A stretch of DNA of 64,000 nt from a virus: positions 1-64,000 of the IMG/VR virus record IMGVR_UViG_3300042462_000200, one strand, 5' to 3'. Positions 7,063 to 16,242 of this stretch are shown piece after piece. The notes beneath the pieces are model-generated. The model had not been told where the DNA came from, did not search any database, and saw only the letters and a list, made by a program, of their open reading frames with translations. A program made the translations under genes and the position numbers. Each line of letters starts with the position of its first letter. Position 1 is the stretch's first letter.

Positions 7063-9146
7063 GTTGTTGTGAGTCCTTGAAGTTCAGTGTTGCTGAGACG
7101 TTTCGGGTAATAGGCTAGTTTGGCGATGTGACCGTTTAAATACAAATTACTGAACCATGAGCCAAGCGAAGCTTGATTGGTTTGCGGAACAGTTCCACTT
7201 GAGTCAGATAAAACAGAAGAACCGCTATAAGAAACACTAAAGTCATTAACTTTATATCCCCCAGCAAAATCAAATGTAGGCGATGACGTTACATTTAAAT
7301 TAGCTTGATTTATAGAGTTAGTATTTATTTCAAATTGAGAAAGATTGTTATTCACGTAAATGTTAATAGAGTTGGTATTAGTACCATTATTCATACTAGC
7401 AATGAAATTCGCTCCTTTAAATAAAGAATCGGCTTTAGCAAACACCGTCCCCTCGTCTTGTCTATACCAACTTGAAAAGTTAGTCCCAGTAATAACAGCA
7501 TTATCCGCTGGACGAGTTGCCGCTGATGAGCTAGATACATCTGCAGATCTTGTTCCTTGTGCTGAGGTTGTTGGAATGTAACTAGTGGCTGTATTTCCGG
7601 TTTCTAGTTGTGCGCCCCATATATAAGATGTACCATTTTCAGTACCAACTCCAAATCCTATTGAGCCATCACCTTGGTTTCTGACGTCTAGGGTTGCAAA
7701 AACATTTCCTGTAGAATTATTAGCAACTGTTACAGAGAATCTATACCAGCCATTGCCAACAGGAATAATTGAGGAACCCAAAACGGAGGCTCTGTTGCCT
7801 ATAGCCAAATCAGACCACCGTACCGCAGCCATCCCAGTATATACCGGCGTAGATCCTAAAACAAAGGCTATACTAATACTAGTATAGGGCGCTGTGCCTT
7901 GTTTTACGTATATACTAAAGGTATATATTGAAGAATTATTTGCAATTGCGACATCTTGTCTACGAGGACTATCTGATGTATTTGTATGGGCAAGCGTATC
8001 TGCTGTCATTGTACCGTCTGGCGAGATAGCTGTATTATTTGTGACTGTAAGACCGCCAACAGGCGAATACCAAACATTTGATTGATCTTCACTATAAGTC
8101 AGCAAATTAGTCGAAGCAGGCTCTAATAATAACTTAGGTGATAACGCTAAATTTAATGGGTTGTAATTATATCTAGCTACATTAGTCGCAGCAGATTGAA
8201 TTAAACCGTTTGAACCAATGAACGTACCGGTTGACGCACGGGAAGTAAAGGTATCGGCGGAAGGGATATAGCTTGTAGCAAATGCGCCTTGTTCTAGTTG
8301 TGCGCCCCAGATGTATAAGCCGGACACTCCATCGCCTGTATAGACATTAGTAGTTCCGTTAAATAATTGAACACTAAGCTGTGCGTTACCGGTTCCGGTT
8401 GCAGTTGCTGTAACAAAACAGCGATACCATCCGTTCCCGACAGATATCATTGAAATAGTTGGAGAGCCTAGATATGCGGCAGCTGCCTTAGTGGTAAGGT
8501 TGTATTTAGCATATTGATATCCAGAAAATCCAGTAGTAATGTCAAACCCTATAAGTGCTTCAGCCTTTTCGCCGCCTTTCATATAAAATGAAGCAGTATA
8601 TGCATTTCCGCTAACTGCATTAAAAGGATAAACAAGATAGTGCGCTCCGTTACTCGTATCTTCTACATGCTTATCAGCCGTCATCGTCCCATCTGGTGCA
8701 ATAGCAGCATTTGCAGTTATTGTAGAATTACCTTTAATCCAAGTCGCATTGTCAAAATTCTCACTATAACTCAGCAAATTAGTGCGTTGTTCTTCAATCA
8801 ACAAGCCTAGCGATTCACCCGTAAGCGGATTATGATCAAAGCGAGCTTCATTACTGGCAGCACTTTTAATTAATCCATCGTAACCAGTATAAGTTCCAAT
8901 GCCACCACGTGTAAATGTGATACGTGGATCTAAAGTTTTACTATTAGCGAAATCTAATAATAGACTAGGTCTGATAGTTGCTCTACCTGATCTAGCTAAT
9001 GCTGAATTCTTAATATCACCTGTTGTAACAGTACCAAGTGTATCGATCTCTGTATTACCCCTGAAGTAATCAGCGTCTTCATATGCCATTGTACCTAAGT
9101 CGGCATTTGTGGGGGTTTGGTTTGGTTTATTTCCTATTAATCCCAT
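7059..9146 (-). CDS. Tail/head fibre-like protein with duplicated lectin-type domain
   Basis: At 695 residues it opens with a docking sequence (NKPNQTPTNADLGTMAYEDA) shared with the fibre at 5411-6739. Two copies of a beta-sandwich module follow. The first starts RPSLLLDFANSKTLDPRITF and runs to a GAQLEQGAFATSYIPS motif near residue 295; the second starts at about residue 300 and ends GAQLETGNTATSYIPT. The pattern RTNLL-YSENFDNATW-APDGTMTADK is typical of jelly-roll carbohydrate-binding modules in phage appendages. The C-terminal part (LSNTELQGLT) also resembles concanavalin-like domains. The start has a GGAGG site. Carbohydrate binding is inferred from fold type; no catalytic residues are evident. 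Confidence 0.78.
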   Translation of the reverse strand: MGLIGNKPNQTPTNADLGTMAYEDADYFRGNTEIDTLGTVTTGDIKNSALARSGRATIRPSLLLDFANSKTLDPRITFTRGGIGTYTGYDGLIKSAASNEARFDHNPLTGESLGLLIEEQRTNLLSYSENFDNATWIKGNSTITANAAIAPDGTMTADKHVEDTSNGAHYLVYPFNAVSGNAYTASFYMKGGEKAEALIGFDITTGFSGYQYAKYNLTTKAAAAYLGSPTISMISVGNGWYRCFVTATATGTGNAQLSVQLFNGTTNVYTGDGVSGLYIWGAQLEQGAFATSYIPSADTFTSRASTGTFIGSNGLIQSAATNVARYNYNPLNLALSPKLLLEPASTNLLTYSEDQSNVWYSPVGGLTVTNNTAISPDGTMTADTLAHTNTSDSPRRQDVAIANNSSIYTFSIYVKQGTAPYTSISIAFVLGSTPVYTGMAAVRWSDLAIGNRASVLGSSIIPVGNGWYRFSVTVANNSTGNVFATLDVRNQGDGSIGFGVGTENGTSYIWGAQLETGNTATSYIPTTSAQGTRSADVSSSSAATRPADNAVITGTNFSSWYRQDEGTVFAKADSLFKGANFIASMNNGTNTNSINIYVNNNLSQFEINTNSINQANLNVTSSPTFDFAGGYKVNDFSVSYSGSSVLSDSSGTVPQTNQASLGSWFSNLYLNGHIAKLAYYPKRLSNTELQGLTTT

Positions 9147-11210
9147 TTAGCCTCCTGTAAGTGATTGTAGTTCTGCATTTGACAGACGTTTAGGGTAATA
9201 TGCTAGTTTGAGTATGTGTAAGTTTTGAGTAGGCCCAATTAACATTCTACTCATACCTTGTCCAACTGCAGCAGACGTATCAGTTTCAGTTGTGCTACCA
9301 GAAACTGAAAGTGCAATGTCATTAGTTGCGTATGCAAGTGCGCATGATATTACAGTTTGTGATGTAACAGCAGCTCCATTTAAATCCCATTGAGAAACAC
9401 TGTTATTAAATCCGTACGAATCAATAAATGCGCTGCCACTACCGCTCACATATCTTAATGAAATAAATGCACCGCCTGCAGCCGTATCTACCCATGCTAT
9501 AGTCGAAACCGATACTGCAGTAGTAGTTGACATTAATCTTGAAGTTGCATGCAATGTGCCTTGATCTTGTCTGTACCAATTTAAATCTGTCATCACAGCA
9601 TTATCAGCCAATCGCGTATATTGCCCCGATGAACTCACATCGGCACTACGAGTAACTTGGCTAGAAGTTGTTGGGATATAACTAGTGGCTGTAGTTCCTA
9701 CTTCTAGTTGTGCGCCCCATACATAATAGTTACCAACACCAACTCCGCCCAATCCCCAATATTCTGACTGTATTCTGCAATTTAATAAATAAGCACCTGC
9801 AAGTGTGTTTTTAAGGGTCACTGATATTCTATACCAATTGTTTGGATATGGTGTAATAGAATAAGTCCCATCTCCCCAATACGCTACACTTCCATCTGTA
9901 TTTAATGTCGCACCTGATGAAGGCCAAGATGTACCGTTATAATATCCCATCCATACAACAGGCTTTGTAGCTGTCCCGGCTTTAACAAAACATGAAAAAG
10001 TTCTAGTTATTCCATCATTGGCCGTTATACTAAGATTTACTGCAATATGCCCCTCAACTGTTGCACTAGTGTCTGTAATCATATCAGCTGTCATTGTACC
10101 ATCTGGTGCAATAGCAGCATTAGGTGTTACAGACACATTTGATGCCTGCCAGCTGGATGCATTATCAAACTGTTCACTATATACCAATAAATTAGTCGCA
10201 GCAGGCTCAAGTAACAACTTAGGCGCCAATTTCAAATTCATTGGATTATAATCATATCGCGCAGTATCAATAGCTGCAGTTTTAACTAATCCATCAGATC
10301 CAGTATATGTAGCGGTAGATGCGCGTGACGTGAATGTATCACTTGAAGGGATATAACTAGTTGCAAATGCGCCTTCTTCTAATTGAGCACCCCAAATATA
10401 AACACCAGATTTACCATCGCCTGCATAAACAGCTTGGGGGGTTGCTCCTGTGGCTAATTGTAGTCTAAATAAACCTGTTCGAGTAAGTGTTCCTGTATAT
10501 GACGCAGAAATTCTATACCACCCATTTCCTACAGGTATTACACTTGGATTAATTAAGTATGATTGAGTTCCTGCCGCCAAAGCACCTGTTTCAAGATCTA
10601 CAATATAATCTAAATCTGGATTTGAAAGAGCTGTTCTAAGTCTAATAAATTTAGCTCCGGCATTTTTAGCGTAAACACTCATTGTGTATGTTGTGCCACT
10701 AATAATGGACGGTACTATATAATCAACATAATGTTCACTATTTGTAGTTGTTTCTGCTAATAATTTAGCCGAATATGTGCCATCTGGCGCAATAGCAATA
10801 TTTTGTGAAATAAATGCGTTCCATAGCAGCCAACTAGCGCTATCAAACTGCTCACTAGATGGCAATAAATTAGTACGTTGCTCTTCAATCAATAATCCCA
10901 AAGACTCTTTAGTAACCGGATCATGGTCGAAACGTGGTTTACCCGCCTCAACTCTCTCGAGCAATCCATCAGCATTATATCTAGTACCGATGGACGCTCG
11001 TGTAAATGTAATTCTCTTATCTAATCTCTTAAGATTAGAAAAATCTAACAACAGACTAGGTCTAATGCTACTTTTAGTATTCTCAATATTAACGGTTACA
11101 TTATCGACTGCATCTTTGAGGTTAATGAAGTTAGTGTCTAACTCTGTATTTGTTAATGTTGAATTCTTAGCATACGACCCTGTCTGACGAGTGACAATAT
11201 TGACGGCCAT
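9147..11210 (-). CDS. Fibre-like protein, paralogue of the 7059-9146 gene
   Basis: It has 687 residues. It lacks the PTNADLG docking sequence and instead begins MAVNIVTRQTGSYAKNSTLT with a short coiled-coil segment. From residue 50 it aligns along its length with its neighbour: RPSLLLDFSNLKRLDKRITF, LGLLIEEQRTNLL, two GAQLExGxxATSYIPx motifs, and a closing KLAYYPKRLSNAELQSLT. The two genes are thus a tandem duplication with different N-termini and diverged binding modules. Probable role: an appendage that binds surface glycans. Confidence 0.78.
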   Translation of the reverse strand: MAVNIVTRQTGSYAKNSTLTNTELDTNFINLKDAVDNVTVNIENTKSSIRPSLLLDFSNLKRLDKRITFTRASIGTRYNADGLLERVEAGKPRFDHDPVTKESLGLLIEEQRTNLLPSSEQFDSASWLLWNAFISQNIAIAPDGTYSAKLLAETTTNSEHYVDYIVPSIISGTTYTMSVYAKNAGAKFIRLRTALSNPDLDYIVDLETGALAAGTQSYLINPSVIPVGNGWYRISASYTGTLTRTGLFRLQLATGATPQAVYAGDGKSGVYIWGAQLEEGAFATSYIPSSDTFTSRASTATYTGSDGLVKTAAIDTARYDYNPMNLKLAPKLLLEPAATNLLVYSEQFDNASSWQASNVSVTPNAAIAPDGTMTADMITDTSATVEGHIAVNLSITANDGITRTFSCFVKAGTATKPVVWMGYYNGTSWPSSGATLNTDGSVAYWGDGTYSITPYPNNWYRISVTLKNTLAGAYLLNCRIQSEYWGLGGVGVGNYYVWGAQLEVGTTATSYIPTTSSQVTRSADVSSSGQYTRLADNAVMTDLNWYRQDQGTLHATSRLMSTTTAVSVSTIAWVDTAAGGAFISLRYVSGSGSAFIDSYGFNNSVSQWDLNGAAVTSQTVISCALAYATNDIALSVSGSTTETDTSAAVGQGMSRMLIGPTQNLHILKLAYYPKRLSNAELQSLTGG

Positions 11211-11211
11211 A

Positions 11212-11676
11212 TTAGAGTACCTGTAGTTTCCATGTCACTGTTAAAGTATCTGCAGCGCCTTTGTTAATAACACTAAATACGGTACGTGCAATCATATCAT
11301 TTGCTGTAGTTGTAGCGGCATTAAATAAACCTGCTTCAGTAATAGCGCCTGTAGCGACTCCTGCCCCAAATGTGGTAGCTACTGAAACAGTATCATTGGT
11401 AAGGATTGTGGTAGACGCAGCAGGAGCACTAGAAGCGACACGTGCGCCTAGGGCTGCAACTAAGGCTGTATCTGTAGCTGTAACAGCTGTTGCTCCTGTG
11501 CCTACACCAACCCAACCAATAGCTGATGGTGCGCCAGTAGCTAATAATCTTTGGGCGATATAGCCTTTACCGATATTTACAATCGTATTACTTGTGCCAC
11601 TTTGTTTAACATTACCATTTTCATCTCTAAGCTCGAACTCTACGTAGCCTTTAGCTTGAATTTGTTCTGAAATCAT
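11212..11676 (-). CDS. Structural protein, small beta-sandwich type (154 aa)
   Basis: The sequence opens with FELRDENGNVKQSGTSNTIV, then GKGYIAQRLL and a GWVGVGTGAT turn, and ends with TVFSVINKGAADTLTVTWKLQVL. This arrangement is shared by a family of small phage structural proteins often encoded beside fibre genes. The start at 11676 has an AAGGA site. It lies one base before the 687-residue gene. Whether it decorates the capsid or joins the appendage cannot be told. Confidence 0.65.
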   Translation of the reverse strand: MISEQIQAKGYVEFELRDENGNVKQSGTSNTIVNIGKGYIAQRLLATGAPSAIGWVGVGTGATAVTATDTALVAALGARVASSAPAASTTILTNDTVSVATTFGAGVATGAITEAGLFNAATTTANDMIARTVFSVINKGAADTLTVTWKLQVL

Positions 11677-11687
11677 TTTGTCTTCCT

Positions 11688-13007
11688 TTAGTATAAAGTT
11701 CCTACATACATAGGCGTAACGTAGTCATTTGCTACATAATTATTAAAGTACATTGAAATCGAATCGGAGCATCCAATTGTTTCAATAGTTATTTTGTTTG
11801 GATTTAATAATATAGAATCCGAGTTGGATGATGTATCTGCGAATGGACGCGAAAGATTTAATAATATATTGTCATTACTTGATAGGGTTTCTATAATATT
11901 CTTATTAACATCATACTTAATTACATCAGTACCAGCTAAGGTATCAGCAATAATTCTGCTTGCGGAAAATTGTATCGAAATATTATCGATAGTAGTACTT
12001 GTGTCACTTTTTGATGTACTAATATTACTACTAACGCTATCAGATGTGCTGGTCGAATCATTTATGAATTTGCCAATATCATTTTTAACTGTATCCGCAG
12101 TAGAAAGGGTATCTGAAAATACTTTTCCTAATACAAATGAAATTAAATCACTAGAATTTAATGTATCAATAAAACCTCTAATGAATGATAATAATGTAAT
12201 TACACTATCTCCAATACTTGCAGTATCTGCAATATTTTTACTTACATTATAATTAATTGCATCAGTATTTGAAATATTATCTTGAATATTTTTACCAATA
12301 GCATTTACAGAGTTATCGCTTGCGCTACATGTTTCATTAAAGTTTTTACCAACGCCTGTCACCACCTGATCTAGTACTGGAGATAGGGTATCCGTAAATA
12401 CTTTACCTACGTTATTAGAAATAATATCTGATAAATTAAAATCATCGTTATCATTCGCATAGACTATTTCCATTAACGCGTCGCTGAATGAAAATTGATC
12501 AACAATAATTTTACTAAATGCTTTAGAAATAGTATCAGTTGGTGCAAATGTTTCGATAGGAATAGCTTTAGATATACCTAAATCAACAGTATCTTTAGTA
12601 AGAAAATCAGCTAGATAAGGGTCTTCTGCGTAACCGGATTCAAAGTAATCGAAGTTACCATGTTCCTCTTTAACTATGTTAATATCTTTAGCAATTATTT
12701 CACTGACACTAACAGTGTCTAATGTAATTTTACCTATAGCTAATACGCTAAGATCACTAGCAGTGAAATTATCAACAGGGATAGACCGTGTTACATCTAA
12801 AGATACTATTTCACCAATATTGATATTTTCTTCAAGAGCCTCATAATACCCGCCATATCTGACAGGATCATTAATATCATAAATAAAATCAGCAGATGTG
12901 AAAGCTGATTCTGTTATCGCAGTCGCTACTGTATAGTTAGTGGCTAAGGATTTCTGTGTTACGTTAGTTGTTAGCTTACCATAAATTAAATTAGTTTTTA
13001 ATTTCAT
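11688..13007 (-). CDS. Structural protein built of about 17 short tandem repeats
   Basis: The 439-residue protein is made largely of a unit of 17-22 residues with the pattern IGK-hydrophobic-x-DTLS-x-SD-x-hydrophobic, for example GKVFSDTLSTADTV and NKNIIETLSSNDNI. I count about 17 units between residues 70 and 430, with a spacer near 112-130 holding a FESGYAEDPY motif. Repeats of this kind occur in phage proteins thought to form fibres or decorate virions. It overlaps its upstream neighbour by four bases as ATGA. Low-complexity composition (Ser, Thr, Asp, Asn) is strong. Confidence 0.7.
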   Translation of the reverse strand: MKLKTNLIYGKLTTNVTQKSLATNYTVATAITESAFTSADFIYDINDPVRYGGYYEALEENINIGEIVSLDVTRSIPVDNFTASDLSVLAIGKITLDTVSVSEIIAKDINIVKEEHGNFDYFESGYAEDPYLADFLTKDTVDLGISKAIPIETFAPTDTISKAFSKIIVDQFSFSDALMEIVYANDNDDFNLSDIISNNVGKVFTDTLSPVLDQVVTGVGKNFNETCSASDNSVNAIGKNIQDNISNTDAINYNVSKNIADTASIGDSVITLLSFIRGFIDTLNSSDLISFVLGKVFSDTLSTADTVKNDIGKFINDSTSTSDSVSSNISTSKSDTSTTIDNISIQFSASRIIADTLAGTDVIKYDVNKNIIETLSSNDNILLNLSRPFADTSSNSDSILLNPNKITIETIGCSDSISMYFNNYVANDYVTPMYVGTLY

Positions 13008-13594
13008 ACGTCAGGTACAAGGTCAGTAAGGCTATATAAAAGCTCTACTGTACCTCTTACTGGTTTCCATGTTCTAACAAAATTAGATGGATTAGCCGGT
13101 TCTGTAACTCTTAATTCAAAGAATCCATATACAGGGCTATCTACTGTTGGACTCTTTTCCCATCCTGTAGATATTGTACTAGGGAATCTGATGCTAATAT
13201 CATTTAAATTAATATTTAACCATTTAGTAGATATTGCACTTGGAGTTTCATTGCCTGAAAGTAGTAAGAATTTATAATAGAGGCCGTTGTATAAAACTAC
13301 ATCATCGTAATTATATGTATTTGTCGATACCCAATTAGTTGGTGTACGAGGCCTGACAACAGTTAGTGGTGTTTGAACACCATTTAACTTGATAGTCAAT
13401 GGTGCTTCTGTTTGCCCATCTACATTTAAGGCTTCTAATAAAACAGCTTCAAATGTATAAGCAAGAGATGCATCAGTAATAAAATTAAGTGTAATAGGAA
13501 ATTCGAGTTGTTCACCTTTAACGAATGACCATAAAACACCACCACCATCTGTAATTAGATCATCTGTTGCACTATTAAATTTGGATCTAGCCAT
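13004..13594 (-). CDS. Virion-associated protein with carbohydrate-binding-like segment (196 aa)
   Basis: The start at 13594 has a strong GGAGGGG site. The first third is beta-rich (GGVLWSFVKGEQLEFPITL). Residues 85-125 (WVSTNTYNYDDVVLYNGLYY ending with ISTKW) have the aromatic spacing of CBM5/12-type modules, where a W-x-Y-x(n)-V-x-Y-G-x-x-Y-x(n)-P-x(n)-W pattern binds chitin-like sugars. The end is a beta domain with TWKPVRGTVELLYSL. It overlaps both neighbours and belongs to the appendage group. Confidence 0.65.
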   Translation of the reverse strand: MARSKFNSATDDLITDGGGVLWSFVKGEQLEFPITLNFITDASLAYTFEAVLLEALNVDGQTEAPLTIKLNGVQTPLTVVRPRTPTNWVSTNTYNYDDVVLYNGLYYKFLLLSGNETPSAISTKWLNINLNDISIRFPSTISTGWEKSPTVDSPVYGFFELRVTEPANPSNFVRTWKPVRGTVELLYSLTDLVPDV

Positions 13595-13955
13595 TGCCCC
13601 TCCAATCTGTCTTATCAGCTTTTCTTTCTAGTTTATCGAGTATTTGATCTAATTTCTTTCCCAGGCTTTCACCTAGGGTTTTAAGATCTTCTTTACGAGC
13701 ATATTGCGTAGCCATTTGAGTTTCTAAATCTTCTAACTTATCTAACTTTTTAGAGATATCTTGTAGCTGTTGATTAAGTTCGACTTTCTTCACATAATCG
13801 TTAGCAATAAGGATTTTAACATCACTAATAGCCTTTGCAACAGAATCGTTATCTGCTTCTAACTTATTAAACTTAGACATAAGTAGCCCCAATGCGGCTG
13901 TGGCAATCGTGCCTCCAGCACTCAATACGACATTTACCCAATCTTGTGCTTCCAT
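13587..13955 (-). CDS. Membrane-anchored coiled-coil protein (122 aa)
   Basis: The start is placed at ATG 13955 (MEAQDWVNVV), with an AAGGA site; upstream codons in this frame belong to the terminase end. Residues 6-26 form one hydrophobic segment (VVLSAGGTIATAALGLLM), followed by about 85 residues of heptad-like coiled coil rich in Lys, Asp, Glu and Leu. This layout occurs in phage holin-like or spanin-like proteins and in some attachment proteins. It begins right after terminase. Which of those it is cannot be decided from sequence alone. Confidence 0.6.
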   Translation of the reverse strand: MEAQDWVNVVLSAGGTIATAALGLLMSKFNKLEADNDSVAKAISDVKILIANDYVKKVELNQQLQDISKKLDKLEDLETQMATQYARKEDLKTLGESLGKKLDQILDKLERKADKTDWRGNG

Positions 13956-13965
13956 TTTATTATCC

Positions 13966-14937
13966 TTAAAAGTTGAAACCACGAGAAACCCGTTTCCCGC
14001 CCGTTTGTATTGGATAGAGGTATTCTGTGGCATATCTAATACCATCAGAAAAATGCTCTATACCTTCCGACTTATCAATAGTCGCTATATCTAGATTACG
14101 GTCAGTCCATTTTGTTCTCTCTAATGATAAAATGGTACCGCTACATTTTGGATGCACATACAGGTCTATTTTACCTGATGCGGTTTGTAACTTACGATTA
14201 ACAGCTGCAACACTATCAACAATAGGAGGAGCTGCTCTATGCGCTTTACAAATAATCCCATTGGATTCTAGTATACTGAAATCCGTTCGTCCCACCGGCG
14301 CAGAAGTCTTTCGAGATCTTCCTGATGGATCTGGGTATGCATAGATTTTGTGCCCTTCAAATTTGGTCTTAAGAGCGATAGCGAGGGCTTCAGTGTCTGG
14401 GTGTCCTTGCATCTCATCGATAAACTGCATCTGATGACCTCTGAGTGCGAATACACTAGAACATTGTCGCATGACGTTAAAGTCGATACAGACATGTACA
14501 TCTTCTCCTGGTTCAAAGTATTTTAAATGCCCATCTACATGTTTCTTTCTATCGAAACAATAAAAGACACTATTACCAGATTCTGCAAATGAAGCCATAT
14601 ACTCTGATGCCCATGTTACAGGATCTAACTTATCCCTCAGTTTTTCAATTTCAACAGGATCTAAGAAAGGTGACTGTAAATAATCATATTGCCAGAATCC
14701 CCAATCAGGATCAGACTCATGATACATACACATCTCATGAAAGAAGTTGTATCCTTTCGGTGTACTAATAAGTAAAGCTCTTCCAGGTGATTTAGCACCA
14801 ACAGCTAATGCCCTTCTATTGCTCCAACGAGTTGCAATAGTAGGCTGTATTACGGACTGCCATGCCTCCTCAGCACTAATGCCTTTAGTACAAGAAGAGA
14901 CTTCGTCCCAGACAACGAAGTATGCCATTGTGTTCAA
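13966..14937 (-). CDS. terL: Terminase large subunit, exon 2 (C-terminal ATPase part and nuclease)
   Basis: Exon 2 begins at 14937 and reads in frame with exon 1 after removal of the intron, giving a 446-residue protein. The junction reads ERMRGKG-LNTMAYFVVWDE, so the Walker B (FVVWDE) comes directly after the exon boundary. The coupling motif STPKG follows at about residue 175 of the spliced protein. The nuclease domain has HVCIDFNVM (first acidic residue) and a late IEHFSDGIRYATEY with Asp. Terminase large subunit powers DNA packaging and cuts the concatemer. Exon 2 also has its own ATG at 14925, but a free C-terminal product would lack the Walker A. Confidence 0.9.
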   Translation of the reverse strand: MNTMAYFVVWDEVSSCTKGISAEEAWQSVIQPTIATRWSNRRALAVGAKSPGRALLISTPKGYNFFHEMCMYHESDPDWGFWQYDYLQSPFLDPVEIEKLRDKLDPVTWASEYMASFAESGNSVFYCFDRKKHVDGHLKYFEPGEDVHVCIDFNVMRQCSSVFALRGHQMQFIDEMQGHPDTEALAIALKTKFEGHKIYAYPDPSGRSRKTSAPVGRTDFSILESNGIICKAHRAAPPIVDSVAAVNRKLQTASGKIDLYVHPKCSGTILSLERTKWTDRNLDIATIDKSEGIEHFSDGIRYATEYLYPIQTGGKRVSRGFNF

Positions 14938-15873
14938 CAAAGGTCGTTAATCTCTGCCAGTTTTCTTTGCCGATTTGTTAGTAGTTAATCCAAGTTTTAC
15001 CTTGGCGTATTTGGTTTATTGTGCCTCTTGCAACATTAAAATGACGTCCTATTTCCGCATCATTTTTACTATCCTTAAACATTTGTCGAATAGTAGGAAT
15101 GTCCGTTGGTGATAATTTCTTAACAGGATTAGCGGATAATAAAGGCAATGGATATGTAGCTATATGTTTCCATATCTTACCTAAACGGATACTGCTTATA
15201 GTACCTGAAGAAATATTATATTCATTGGCTAAAATATAATCAAGTTCACCATTTATCATCCTAGCTCTAATTGTAATAACATCATCTTCTGATAATCTGC
15301 GATTAGGTCTTAATAATCCTGTATCATATGCATGTTTAATATTCTCTGAGCCTGTCACCCACTCTAAGTTAGTTACATAATTATTTTGTTTATTACCATC
15401 AATATGATTAACTTGTGGCTTACCCTCTGGATTATCAATAAACAATGCTGCAACTAATCTGTGGACTCTGTGTCTTTCTCTAATACCATCATAAAATAGA
15501 TCTACACATAAATAGCTTCTATTATTAGGAAATGGTTTTAATAATTCGTTATTTGAATTATAAATATTACCAAAATTGCTTATAGTATATTGTGTATCTT
15601 TAAATCTTTTAAATTCTTCTTTCATTGTAAATTTCACATGTACTCGGCAAAGTACTTCTATATATTACTATATAGATCAGACTATATCTTAACATAATAA
15701 ATTATGTCTTCCGCTTTTCGAGATCACTTGACCTCTATGAATTTCATCATCTGTTCTAGATGGTATATTCTAGTCGTTGAACCTTCAAAGTCTTCCCAGA
15801 CTAGGCTTGGCTGCTGATTGTCCTTAAAGAGGAGTTTCCAGCAATTAACGGAATTTTACAAGGGCACTTGTTT
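14938..15873 (-). ncRNA. Group I intron in the terminase large subunit gene
   Basis: On the minus strand the conserved core is present in order. P is AATTGCTGGAAACTCC (15831-15846), Q is AATCAGCAGCCAAGCC (15804-15819), R is GGTTCAACGACTAGAA (15768-15783) and S is AAGATATAGTC (within 15677-15690). The exon 1 end AAGGGT pairs with GCCCTT in the first bases of the intron, leaving the U.G wobble that marks group I 5' splice sites. The 3' end is set at a G at 14938; exon 2 TTG can then pair with CAA in the guide (P10). Splicing joins the two terminase exons in frame. The HNH gene lies downstream of S, in the P9 region. Confidence 0.92.
14978..15625 (-). CDS. HNH homing endonuclease encoded in the group I intron
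   Basis: The protein is about 215 residues from the ATG at 15625; a GTG four codons upstream (15637) is an alternative start. It opens with a NUMOD4-like segment (YTISNFGNIYNSNNELLKP). The HNH core follows: VHRLVAALF, then QVNHIDGNKQNNYVTNLEWV, as in I-HmuI-type enzymes. The C-terminal part has two DNA-binding helix-turn-helix-like units (EYNISSGTISSIRLGKIWKH and FNVARGTINQIRQGKTW) that probably read the target. It would cut intron-less terminase alleles and so spread the intron. No good ribosome site is visible, as is common for intron ORFs. Confidence 0.92.
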   Translation of the reverse strand: MKEEFKRFKDTQYTISNFGNIYNSNNELLKPFPNNRSYLCVDLFYDGIRERHRVHRLVAALFIDNPEGKPQVNHIDGNKQNNYVTNLEWVTGSENIKHAYDTGLLRPNRRLSEDDVITIRARMINGELDYILANEYNISSGTISSIRLGKIWKHIATYPLPLLSANPVKKLSPTDIPTIRQMFKDSKNDAEIGRHFNVARGTINQIRQGKTWINY

Positions 15874-16242
15874 ACCCTTACCACGCATACGTTCAACCGA
15901 TTCGTACGAGAGTAGTATTAACTCTACATTACTAGGAAATAAGAACCGTCCTGTATCGCGAGATGCTTTAATTGCATAATGCTCCATCCCAAGATCATAA
16001 TGGATTAGCGGATAATAAATATCTTTTACCTGATCAAAGGTAGGAGCAATAATATATACCTTTTTATTAGGCACATTAGCTGGTAATTCGAGTAGTTCGA
16101 ACACAGCAGATATAGCAGCTACAGCAGCCTTATAGGACTTGCCCCAGCCACGAGCACAACACACAGTGGCATATCTAACACTACGCTCAATAAATAAAGC
16201 ACGATAAATTTCTGATTGTGCTGGATGTAATTCAATGGCCAT
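15874..16242 (-). CDS. terL: Terminase large subunit, exon 1 (N-terminal ATPase part)
   Basis: Exon 1 encodes 123 residues from ATG 16242, preceded by a GGAG site. It has the Walker A-like CCARGWGKSY at residues 28-37, the VYIIAPTFDQVKD helix, and ESVERMRGKG just before the splice site at a codon boundary. Without splicing the frame would read six more codons (KQVPL and stop) into the intron and lose Walker B. Fusion with exon 2 (14937-13966) restores a terminase of normal length. Confidence 0.9.

Noticed and set aside
14268-14516. ORF of 82 codons inside terminase exon 2
   Set aside because: Out-of-frame shadow of the conserved terminase nuclease region.
15856-15873. Truncated terminase product reading six codons into the intron
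   Set aside because: The frame stops in the intron and would lack Walker B; the group I core and in-frame exon junction explain the break better than a pseudogene.
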